Shown here: piece by piece, positions 1 through 8,834 of the stretch
Numbering within the stretch: the first letter of the stretch is position 1
Layout of the letters: the number at the start of each line of letters is the position of its first letter
Notes under the pieces: generated by a model
What the model was told of the DNA's origin: nothing
The model's database searches: none
What the model saw: only the letters and a program-made list of their open reading frames with translations
Translations under genes and position numbers: made by a program
Assembly: GCA_964019335.1 (NCBI GenBank)
Contig: OZ025720.1
Span: forward strand, 1 to 64,000
DNA from: Diplonema japonicum
Taxonomy: Eukaryota > Euglenozoa > Diplonemea > Diplonemida > Diplonemidae
Direction of reading: 5' to 3'
Length of the DNA: 64,000 bases

Positions 1-1913
1 CGGGTTTGCGGGGGTTTGCGGGTTTGCGGGTTTGCGGGTTTGCGGGTTTGCGGGTTTGCGGGTTTGCGGGTTTGCGGGTTTGCGGGTTTGCGGGTTTGCG
101 GGTTTGCGGGTTTGCGGGTTTGCGGGTTTGCGGGTTTGCGGGTTTGCGGGTTTGCGGGTTTGCGGGTTTGCGGGTTTGCGGGTTGCGGGTTTGCGGGTTT
201 GCGGGTTTGCGGGTTGCGGGTTTGCGGGTTTGCGGGTTTGCGGTTTGCGGGTTTGCGGGTTTGCGGGTTTGCGGGTTTGCGGGTTTTGCGGGTTTGCGGG
301 TTTGCGGGTTTGCGGGTTTGCGGGTTTGCGGGTTTGCGGGTTTGCGGGTTTGCGGGTTTGCGGGTTTGCGGGTTTGCGGGTTTGCGGGTTTGCGGTTTGC
401 GGGTTTGCGGGTTTGCGGGTTTGCGGGTTTGCGGGTTTGCGGGTTTGCGGGTTTGCGGGTTTGCGGGTTTGCGGGTTTGCGGGTTTGCGGGTTTGCGGGT
501 TTGCGGGTTTGCGGGTTTGCGGGTTTGCGGGTTTGCGGGTTTGCGGGTTTGCGGTTTGCGGGTTTGCGGGTTTGCGGGTTTGCGGGTTTGCGGGTTTGCG
601 GGTTTGCGGGTTTGCGGGTTTGCGGGTTTGCGGGTTTGCGGGTTTGCGGGTTTGCGGGTTTGCGGGTTTGCGGGTTTGCGGGTTTGCGGGTTTGCGGGTT
701 TGCGGGTTTGCGGGTTTGCGGGTTTGCGGGTTTGCGGGTTTGCGGTTTGCGGGTTTGCGGGTTGCGGGTTTGCGGGTTTGCGGGTTTGCGGGTTGCGGGT
801 TTGCGGGTTTGCGGGTTTGCGGGTTTGCGGGTTTGCGGGTTTGCGGGTTTGCGGGTTTGCGGGTTTGCGGGTTTGCGGGTTTGCGGGTTTGCGGGTTTGC
901 GGGTTTGCGGGTTTGCGGGTTTGCGGGTTTGCGGGTTTGCGGGTTTGCGGGTTTGCGGGTTTGCGGGTTTGCGGGTTTTGCGGGTTTTGCGGGTTTTGCG
1001 GGTTTTGCGGGTTTGCGGGTTTTGCGGGTTTTGCGGGTTTTGCGGGTTTTGCGGGTTTTGCGGGTTTTGCGGGTTTTGCGGGTTTGCGGGTTTGCGGGTT
1101 TGCGGGTTTGCGGGTTTGCGGGTTTGCGGGTTTGCGGGTTGCGGGTTTGCGGGTTTGCGGGTTTCGCGGTTTGCGGGTTTGCGGGGTTTGCGGGTTTGCG
1201 GGTTTGCGGGTTTGCGGGTTTGCGGGTTTGCGGGTTTGCGGGTTTGCGGGTTTGCGGGTTTGCGGGTTTGCGGGTTTGCGGTTGCGGGTTTGCGGGTTTG
1301 CGGGTTTGCGGGTTTGCGGGTTTGCGGGTTTGCGGGTTTGCGGTTTGCGGTTTGCGGGTTTGCGGTTTGCGGGTTTGCGGGTTTGCGGGTTTGCGGGTTG
1401 CGGGTTTGCGGGTTTGCGGGTTTGCGGGTTTGCGGGTTTGCGGGTTTGCGGGTTTGCGGGTTTGCGGGTTTGCGGGTTTGCGGTTTGCGGTTTGCGGGTT
1501 TGCGGGTTTGCGGTTGCGGTTTGCGGGTTTGCGGGTTTGCGGGTTTGCGGGTTTGCGGGTTTGCGGGTTTGCGGGTTTGCGGGTTTGCGGGTTTGCGGGT
1601 TTGCGGGTTTGCGGGTTTGCGGGTTTGCGGGTTTGCGGGTTTGCGGGTTTGCGGGTTTGCGGGTTTGCGGGTTTGCGGGTTTGCGGGTTTGCGGGTTTGC
1701 GGGTTTGCGGGTTTGCGGGTTTGCGGGTTTGCGGGTTTGCGGGTTTGCGGGTTTGCGGGTTTGCGGGTTTGCGGGTTTGCGGGTTTGCGGGTTTGCGGGT
1801 TTGCGGGTTTGCGGGTTTGCGGGTTTGCGGGTTTGCGGGTTTGCGGGTTTGCGGGTTTGCGGGTTTGCGGGTTTGCGGGTTTGCGGGTTTGCGGGTTTGC
1901 GGGTTTGCGAGCT
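1..1913 (+). repeat. 8-bp satellite (TTTGCGGG)n
   Basis: An uninterrupted array of the octamer TTTGCGGG, mixed with 7-bp (TTGCGGG, TTTGCGG) and 9-bp (TTTTGCGGG) variants, runs from the first base to about 1913 and ends abruptly at GCGAGCTTTAG. It looks telomere-like because it is G-rich with a short period. However, the G-rich strand reads 5' to 3' into the window; a left-hand chromosome end would show the C-rich strand. It is therefore better called an interstitial or subtelomeric satellite, unless the assembly is inverted here. All three forward frames are open only because the unit contains no stop codon, so the long repetitive frames are not genes. Runs of GGG spaced by 5 nt could form G-quadruplexes. 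Confidence 0.9.
972..1080 (+). repeat. block of 9-bp variant (TTTTGCGGG) inside the satellite
   Basis: Twelve or so consecutive units carry an extra T (TTTTGCGGG), interrupted by a single 8-bp unit. Clustering of one variant suggests local homogenisation by slippage or unequal exchange. Confidence 0.8.
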
Positions 1914-2354
1914 TTAGAATCGTTGGTACCTCCCTCACCCCCCTTTGCCCCCCCTGGGATGCCGGCGGTAGGGCGCACCTCGGCGTTCATCCCCTCTCCT
2001 CCCCGTGTTCAGGGTTTCTGGGGCAGGGCCGCGCCTGTCTTCAACCCGGGGGGTGTCCGCCATCTACCAGTATGCACCCTTCCCCTTTTCTTTTTTTTTT
2101 TCTTCTTCAACTATGGCAGGGTCGGCTGCGGAGGTCTCGGTTGCGGCAGCGGCGTTCGGGGCGGCAGGGGCTGCAGCGGCGGCCGTGGTTGCAGCAGGGG
2201 CTGCTGCTCTCTTGGTTGGACCCCCCATCCTCCCGCAAGAGCCTGTCCGTCGTCTCCGGAGAGAGGGGAGGTCCCCTTTTCGTACGGGCACCACGATGTG
2301 AACCTGCCACACCTTCTCAAGGGATTCCTTGAGAGCTTTGTCGTCTCGAAGAAG
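1914..2354 (-). other. gene-poor flank of the satellite, Ala-rich frame
   Basis: Between the satellite and the kinase-like fragment there is no gene I can support. On the minus strand the frame following the kinase-like fragment stays open down to about 2064 and encodes an Ala/Pro-rich stretch ending in an EEEKKKEK-type tail. It could be decayed coding sequence or simple GC-rich repeat (CTGCGG-like triplets near 2125-2215). Confidence 0.4.
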
Positions 2355-2522
2355 TCAAGGCAGGAACCGCACCTCCTCCGCGTTCTTCTTGTTGCGAGAC
2401 TTCAACACCTTCATCGCAAAGGTACCTCCATCCACTCTCCTCACCTCCTTGTACGCCAACCTCTGTCCGACGGACCCGAGGCGCTCCCTTTGCACGTACT
2501 TTTGAAGTACCGACGGATCCAT
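2355..2522 (-). pseudogene. protein-kinase N-lobe fragment (probably decayed)
   Basis: A 55-codon minus-strand frame begins MDPSVLQKY and contains ERLGSVGQ, then YKEVRRVDGGTFAMKVLKSR. This resembles the glycine-loop strand and the VAIK-lysine strand (here FAMKVL) of eukaryotic protein kinases. The frame ends at a TGA after VRFLP. A continuation that could fit (LLRDDKALKESLEK) lies in the same frame after that stop. No C-lobe motifs (HRD, DFG) are visible downstream, where the satellite begins. I infer a truncated copy at the edge of the satellite. A short intron covering the TGA cannot be excluded, but no GTATG donor is present. Confidence 0.4.
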
Positions 2523-3603
2523 ACTTTGCTGTTGTTAATGTTCGCCATGTGGAAAGAGAGCGGGTATGCTGTGGTGTCGTCTTTGAATTTAAGATTCTCT
2601 GCTGGACACAAATTAATCAACAAGTGCATAAGCAGCGGGTTCGCGGCAACTCATCACCAATCATCAAACTCAAGTCGGTGGTTTCTAGTTTTTGTACCCT
2701 GGCAAGAAAAGTGAAAACCAATGGAATCAAAATTGAAAAATTGATCACCGCATTCAGGTCGATGGCTTCTAGTTTCGGCTGGGGTTGAGATGCATACCGC
2801 ATGCATTAGGACACGACGCGGAATGTAGAAGAAGCACAGTCAAGGAGACAGTAGGGCGCACCAACACCGGCCCCTGAACCTCTATATTATTTTCTTTTAT
2901 AGCTTACTTCTTTTGTCTTCGTTCACTCCATGCAACCTAAGCCCTTTAAACGCATACAGCTAAATACGACAGAATTTCAAGCATCAACAGCACTCATTCT
3001 GCATGCGGGTATCTTCGTGGCTTGCAAGGTCAGCTAACGGCTTGTCGCGCTTCTTTTACCATCTCCGCATGTTCAAATGCCTTTTCTTGCTGAAATGGTT
3101 GCGAAGCTGTCGAAAGTGGATATCAATAAAAAAACACAATCTCAAAATACTGTTAAGGTAATGGTGCAAGGCTTTTTTTTTTTTTTTGTTACAAATATTT
3201 ATCTTTCAAATTATAACTATATGCAAACTTGTGCCGAGCAAAAAACCTTCGCAGCTTTTAAAAACCTTTTTTGCTCGTGCGAGCAACAAAAACATATAGT
3301 CATAAAGAATTATTTTTCTTTTGCTTATAAAGATAAAGAAGAAAAGGGTCTCGAACACCATGCACTTCATTTCCCTTTTTACGTCCCGGAATTTAGTACT
3401 CAGTAGGCTTCAATGGAAAATGCAAAAGGTGACCCCAAGCAAAGAAAAAACGAGAAGTATGAAAACATTAAAAAATCCCATTTCAAAGGACCAAAGCATA
3501 ACGTGGCACACTGCAAAAATGGCGCTCTGCTTTGCTTCTATAAGACCACTTTGAAAGGATAGTCACAGCCACGAGCCGTTGAGGGCAAAGACCACACTGT
3601 ACA
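2523..3603. other. gene-free stretch downstream of the aminotransferase gene
   Basis: AT-rich sequence with short open frames on both strands and a T tract near 3173-3187. I see no recognisable gene, RNA or repeat. It would include the 3' untranslated region of the aminotransferase gene. Confidence 0.5.
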
Positions 3604-5028
3604 CTACACCCACTGACTACCGAGGCCGGACCTCACTATTCGGTGGTATGCTGATTCGAGGGTTTCATCTGTTTTGCAGAAGCAGAATCTCGCAAGGGAG
3701 TCTGTAATGTGCCTGTGCTCAGGAGCGTAGAAAGCAGATGCCGGAATGGCGGTCACCTTTGTTTGTGTTAATAAGAAAATACAACATACCCCCGCTTTTT
3801 CCGTAAGGATTCTGCACACGGCGAAGTCACGTCTCTCAGGCAGTGGGAGGTCTTCCGGTGCGTGCCACATAGGGTGCGGGTGCTGCATGGCGATCTTCGT
3901 TGTATCCGTAAGCATGAAATACCCCCCTTGAGGGAGGATGGGCTCCAACGACGCCAGACGCAGAAGCCCGGCAAGCTTGTCACGTTTTGCCTTCAGTGTA
4001 TCTCTCAAATCATCGAAGTAATTTATTTTCACGGCATGGTTCATGGCGTTGGCTGTGGCCACTTGCAGCACAGATGGCGTGCAGAAGTTAGACGCCTGGT
4101 GCACCCGCACCAAGGGTAGGATGAGAGGAGACGGCCCAAACACGTACCCAACACGCCACCCAGTTGCGGAGAAGGTCTTCCCTGCGCTGTAGATGGAGAG
4201 AGTCCTGTCCCACATCCCTGGCAAGGAGGCGATTCTCTCGTGGGTGCCCTCGTACACCATGTGCTCGTAGACCTCGTCGGACAGCACCACCACCTGGGGG
4301 AACTTCTCGAGCACCTTCGCGATACCGACCAGCTCTTCTTTGCTGAATACCTTGCCCGTCGGGTTGTGCGGTGTGTTCAGCACCAGCAGCTTTGTCTTGT
4401 CGGACAGCGCCGCTTCCAGCTCAGACAGGTTCAGCTTCCAGTCTGCACTCCCCGTGGCCCAATCTGCACGGAGGGGGACACCCTTGGTGGTCGCCCCCAT
4501 GAGGTCCGTCGCAATCTTCGGTGCATCGAAATATGGCTCGATGCACACTACCTCGTCGCCGGGGTCCACCAGCGCCATCACTGCGCTGAAGATGGCGTTC
4601 GTGGCACCACCCACAACGGCGACTTCTGTATCCTTACAGATATGCCTCTCGAACAGGTCGGTGTAGTAGGAGGCAAGGCAGCCCACAAGCAAGGGGTGCC
4701 CCGCAGGCCGTGTGTACTGGTTGTGGTCTGAGCTGATGGCCTCGTGCGCCGCATCCTTCACAAAATCAGGGATTGGGTAGTTTGGGAACCCTGCACCAAG
4801 ATTGATGGCATTGTGCTTAATCGCTAGATCTGTAAACTCTGCAAAGACGCTTGGCTCGACAGCCGCCATCCTCACACTTGACAGCGGGCTCATAAAGCTG
4901 TCTCTGTTAGCGGGGCGCACGATGGTCGGGTCTGATTCATAAAGGATTTTGTGATCGTGCACATGGCGCAGCTGCTGCAAGGCTTTCCCTTTTCCCTTGA
5001 GACGACTGAAAACGCTCATTTTATGCAT
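3604..5028 (-). CDS. kynurenine aminotransferase / glutamine transaminase K-like (PLP fold type I)
   Basis: PLP-dependent class I/II aminotransferase, about 463 aa after splicing. Visible motifs: GGATNAIFSA, the PYFDA segment, NTPHNPTGK, DEVYEHMVY, and the PLP-lysine motif SAGKTFSATGWRVGY (Lys near residue 284). Together these match the KYAT/CCBL group, which transaminates kynurenine and glutamine with 2-oxo acids. The N-terminus has a basic extension of about 45 residues (MHKMSVFSRLKGKG), possibly mitochondrial targeting. A 33-nt intron at 3757-3789 (GTATGT...AAAG) is in frame and lacks a stop, so unspliced it looks like an 11-residue insert; removal restores KAG-VTAIPASAFY, the expected family sequence. 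The start ATG at 5026-5028 lies 2 nt after a CCCCAG acceptor. Stop TAG. Confidence 0.9.
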   Translation of the reverse strand: MHKMSVFSRLKGKGKALQQLRHVHDHKILYESDPTIVRPANRDSFMSPLSSVRMAAVEPSVFAEFTDLAIKHNAINLGAGFPNYPIPDFVKDAAHEAISSDHNQYTRPAGHPLLVGCLASYYTDLFERHICKDTEVAVVGGATNAIFSAVMALVDPGDEVVCIEPYFDAPKIATDLMGATTKGVPLRADWATGSADWKLNLSELEAALSDKTKLLVLNTPHNPTGKVFSKEELVGIAKVLEKFPQVVVLSDEVYEHMVYEGTHERIASLPGMWDRTLSIYSAGKTFSATGWRVGYVFGPSPLILPLVRVHQASNFCTPSVLQVATANAMNHAVKINYFDDLRDTLKAKRDKLAGLLRLASLEPILPQGGYFMLTDTTKIAMQHPHPMWHAPEDLPLPERRDFAVCRILTEKAGVCCIFLLTQTKVTAIPASAFYAPEHRHITDSLARFCFCKTDETLESAYHRIVRSGLGSQWV

Positions 5029-5030
5029 CA

Positions 5031-5075
5031 CTGGGGAGTATTAAGAAAAGACGAAATAAGAAAAAAGAGATGAAG
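5031..5075 (-). promoter_or_regulatory. predicted trans-splice acceptor of the aminotransferase gene
   Basis: On the minus strand a pyrimidine-rich stretch (TTTTTCTTATTTCG, then TCTTTTC) ends in ACTCCCCAG two bases before the ATG. No GTATG donor lies close upstream, so a spliced-leader acceptor is more likely than a 5' UTR cis-intron. This is inferred from sequence only. Confidence 0.55.
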
Positions 5076-5753
5076 AAAGGAAATAAGGAGAAAAAGAAAA
5101 AGGGGGTGGACTTTAAAGAAGAAGAAAAGAGGGGATGAAAAGAAGGAGCAGAAAGACCCGACGCGCAGAACGCCTTGCTCTTAGGGGAGGTGGGTAGAAA
5201 GGTGATTGAGCCAATTTCCTTTTTTTCTCTTTTCTTTTTAAACCCCCTCCCTGCAACAAGGATACCGCAGCCAGCTGTCACTTTTGTTTCTCCTTTTTTT
5301 CGTGGCCATCCTTGCTGAGAGCAGCTGGCTATATCACGGACTTGGGCTAGCGGTACAAGCTTGCCACGAGGAGGTAGGTAATTTTCTTCATTCTCTTTTT
5401 CTTCTCTTTTTTAAAGCATAGGACAGGAGTAGGGGTGTCACACACAAATATCACTCAGCACACTCGTCATGAGGACATGGACTGAACGGAGCAGGCTCGA
5501 GACGCCACCGCCGACGAAGTTTCGGAGGAGTTTCTTACGAGTTCTTCTTGTTGCCGCTCGGTTTTCTTTCTTCAACTTTTTTAAGAAAGAGAAAACCTTC
5601 CGGCTGGAAACACAACTTACACAAATTACACACAGTTGCCGGGTTTCTTTTCTTTTTAGATCTTTTTTTCTTATTCCTTGAATAAGAAGGGAGAGAGAGA
5701 GAATATCAAAAAAAGGGGTAAACAAAACGCAAATTTTACATGCAAACAAAGGA

Positions 5754-5775
5754 GGGGGGGGGGGGGGGGGGGGGG
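5754..5775 (+). repeat. G22 homopolymer
   Basis: Twenty-two consecutive G on the plus strand, in intergenic DNA. Such tracts are prone to sequencing and assembly length error. Confidence 0.85.
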
Positions 5776-6524
5776 AAACATGAATTATGGTATTATGGTC
5801 TGAAAAATTAAATAAAGAGGAACCTGGCCGTTGTTTCGTACACGCCTGGTATGAAACTTCCTGAAACCTGTAAACACGTTGCCAACGCTCCCTTGTTAGA
5901 CAAGTCTAAGACTCGTTATTGAAAGAAAGAAAAAACTGATGACATGTTCCAAATATTTTTTTTTATTAAAAGAGACCTTTTCGGGAGAAACAACCTGGAA
6001 AAGGTTATTCATCACCTTTATCAATCACAACGGCAAAGGAGAGGGAAGAAAAGTGTTTTTCTTTTTCTTTTAAAGGTCTCCTTTACTCATTTGTCCTGAT
6101 AGATATTATTGTCTTTTATTCCCGAATTGAACACTCTCTTTTTGAAAATAATTACCACGATTTTCTTCCTTTTTTAAATCTCATTTTTAAACAATTCAAA
6201 CATTATGATTTTCACACATTCACTATGAGATTTTTGGTTTTACAAGAAGAAACAAAAAACAACCCTAATTCCTCCTTTTTTTTTCACTCCCCTTGTTTCT
6301 CTCCCTTACTTGTTATTTTCCATTTTTCTTTTCGTTTCCGAACAAAAAGCGACAAAAAATAGGAAGTAAAAAAAAAAAAAAAAAAAAAAACATAACTCGT
6401 CGTTTTCGCGGAAGAGTGCATCCCCGCTAGATATGACTCAGGCGCTTAGAACACAGCAACATTAGTACATTGGACACCACACTATTGGAACAAGGGAGCA
6501 GAGCATTCATATAACGGACATTTT

Positions 6525-7882
6525 TTATTTGCCGTAAGACTATGGTGTTGATGAAAAGGGGATAAGGTTCATACCTGAACGCCAGGGCGCATGGAGCCGC
6601 CCTGTCCGAACGGCCACGCAAAGCTCTTGATGAACTCCAAGAGGCAGCTGAGGGAAAGGAACATGCGGCGAGGGGTGCGGGCACCAGCGAAGTTGCCCTC
6701 AAAGAACACGACCTCCTCCTTCATGACCATTGCGTCCCAACCCACTGCCGTCAGCCACTTGTGCTCGATGCCCTTGTGCGCAGCAACAGCCGTAGCGCAT
6801 GCCTCTCTGACGCCTGCCATTTTCGTACCCACAAGAGGCGCGTCCATGGTGGCGAAGAAGGGGCTGTACCATGCGGCAGGTGCAATGATCTCTTCACTCT
6901 CCACTTCCACGCAGTACCCCGCCCTGCAGCTGTGCGAGCTGTCTGTAGTGCAGTCAGTCCACAGCAGGCAGGAAAGCACCTTCACGTCGTCATCAGGCGT
7001 CCTCACCGTCACGATGTCCAACGAGTGCACACCCAGCTCCTTCTTCGGGCGCACCATCTCCAGCACCATTGCTTCCTTCCCGACGTAGTGCTCCTCTAAC
7101 TGCTTCGTGAGCTCTTCGACGTTCTTGTACTCCTTCCCGTATGTCCAGAAGGCGTCACCGATACCAAGGTAGGAATCCGGCAGCTTCACGACAACGTCGC
7201 ACGTGTCAAGCGGGTAATTCATCGTCAGCTTGCCTTCGTCCCACCTTCCAAGCTCCCTGGGCAGCCTACCATCAACGCTCGTGAGCGAAGCTCTCCAGAA
7301 GTCCTTAGTCAGAATAGTGTCCTTCCAGGTGTGATCAATGGCATCCTTATTGGTTCCCACGAGGTAGAACTGGCCCACGTACATGCTCTGTTTCAAGTAA
7401 CAGTCCCACAGGAAGGAACCGATGAGGCTCTTGGGCTTAACGAAGAACACACGACCAGGACCGGCCATGCTCCAGTCAGGGATGAAGTACGATTCAACGA
7501 TTTTGTAGCATACAACGAGAGCGATGCCCACGGGCATGATAGGGAGGAAACACGATAGCGCAAAGCCGGGGACAGTACCATACCACAGCATATTGTGCTT
7601 GAAAGTGTAGTAGGTGTAAGCAAAAGGAGACGTGACAAGTGCCCAGTAGTGCAGAGCCACCGTCATGAAGTATCTCCAAGCGCAGTCCCCAAGAGAGAAC
7701 CAGTTTGCCTTGGGCGCGTTGTTGCAGTTGTGGTAAAGCTTTCCGGCAGTTATGTTTGTCGTGTTGTGAATATCAAATTTCGCCGATGTCTCGCACATTT
7801 TCGGGGAGCTCTCGGGGGTGATCCCCTGTTCACTGACAGGGGAGGGGGGCACTGCAACGCTACGGCGGGTGACAGTACTCAT
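6525..7882 (-). CDS. ATP-grasp-like membrane-associated protein
   Basis: About 440 aa. I start it at MSTVTRRS (7880-7882), since the longer frame runs into the upstream untranslated region. One or two hydrophobic segments lie near residues 85-140 (TVALHYWALVTSPFAY; VPGFALSCFLPIMPVGIALVV). The C-terminal third has VGWDAMVMKEEVVFFEGNF, which resembles the end of the sugar-transfer-associated ATP-grasp family (VGWD...EGN, metal and ATP ligands). Substrate unknown. A 35-nt intron at 6540-6574 (GTATGA...CATAG) joins GVQ to SYGK followed by TAA; without splicing the frame stops at the donor's TGA. It lies 82 bp downstream of SURF1 on the same strand. The fold call is moderate, the function unassigned. 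Confidence 0.6.
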
Positions 7883-7964
7883 CTTTATTCCTTTTTCTTT
7901 TTTGTTGATGTAACCTGTGATGTTGTACATAATATTCCCGACATCAACAAAACGTTGTCATGCT

Positions 7965-8745
7965 CTAAATAGAGGTTGCGTTCTTGAGGTAGTACAGCCC
8001 GTAAACGAAAGCACCGGTCCACGTGGAACAGTAGGACAGGTGGGTGAGAGGCATCACTTGATGGTCGACGTAGTCGCGGGGGTCGCGACCTAATGGGAAG
8101 AAGGGTTGATCAGGCAGGTCGTGCCAATCAAGCAAGTCAGCGTAATAAGGCAGAAGAGTGACGCCTTCTTTGATTTCATTGTCCCGCTTGTAGTGTTCCC
8201 ACATGGCTGCCGCATTAGGACGTGGGAATACTCGGTCCCCTGGCAACGAAGGGTACTTCGCATTCGCCCCCTTCTCCCGCACCATGACCGTGATATCACC
8301 AACACAGGGCCACTTGTACAACGTCTTCCTGATATCCTCCAACGGGCTCGTAGGGACCTGCCCCCTGTTCACAAATAGCATGTCACCTTCTCTTGTCAAA
8401 AAGGGCACGTACACCGTATACACGGATTGGCTTTTCTCTATTTCCCCCTTCGCTGTTTCTATAGGCTTGCGCGGCCCCACCGCAATGAACTCATCATTCT
8501 GCATGATGCCACTAATCCGCAGCATGCAAAGGTCTTTCGGGTGCTCCCTAGGCAGCACTGTATTCGGTGGCTCGTTCACTATTCTCATGCGTTGCATAAT
8601 CAGCTCCCTCTTCCAAAAAAATCGGTTCACTTGCCACACGCTCAGCAGACCGGTGGTGCCTATCTGTGGTGTGTCATGCATACATTGTATTACATACCAG
8701 GCCGATAGTGAATATCTTCCCTGCCCCAAACTTCTTTCGCGCCAT
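7965..8745 (-). CDS. SURF1: SURF1-like cytochrome c oxidase assembly factor
   Basis: Two exons, 8745-8698 and 8663-7965, give about 248 aa. The first exon (MARKKFGAGKIFTIGL) joins across a 34-nt intron (8664-8697, GTATGT...CACCACAG) to IGTTGLLSVWQVNRFFWKR, forming the N-terminal membrane helix and the family's WQ-x-R segment. Further family features: GPRK, VYVPFLTREGDMLFVNRGQVP and a C-terminal helix LTHLSYCSTWTGAFVYGLYY. SURF1 (Shy1 in yeast) sits in the inner mitochondrial membrane and helps insert haem a into Cox1. Length is slightly shorter than human SURF1 (300 aa). The open frame that begins MGQGRYSL is an unspliced artefact. An aerobic respiratory chain is implied. Confidence 0.88.
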
Positions 8746-8834
8746 TTTTTTTGGTTCGTTCTGAGTGATCAACAATGCAGACAAGGTACAACAGATATAC
8801 GAGATCGATACCCCAGAAGGAGTGACTGTAAATG

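Larger units (their letters stand above)
5029..6524. other. intergenic, homopolymer-rich
   Basis: About 1.5 kb between the aminotransferase start and the 3' end of the ATP-grasp-like gene. It contains purine-rich tracts on the plus strand near the aminotransferase start, a run of 22 G at 5754-5775 and a run of 23 A at 6368-6390. Open frames here are short and of low complexity. I recognise no gene or RNA. Confidence 0.6.

Noticed and set aside
1-1913. Left-end telomere
   Set aside because: The orientation is opposite to a left chromosome end (G-rich strand on the plus strand at the left). Kept as a satellite.
6-2714. Long forward ORFs of 633-902 codons made of CGFAGLRV repeats
   Set aside because: They arise because the 8-bp satellite has no stop codon in any forward frame; all three frames are open with the same peptide.
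7965-8729. SURF1 start at the MGQGRYSL frame
   Set aside because: This reads through a 34-nt intron; the spliced first exon gives the expected membrane helix.
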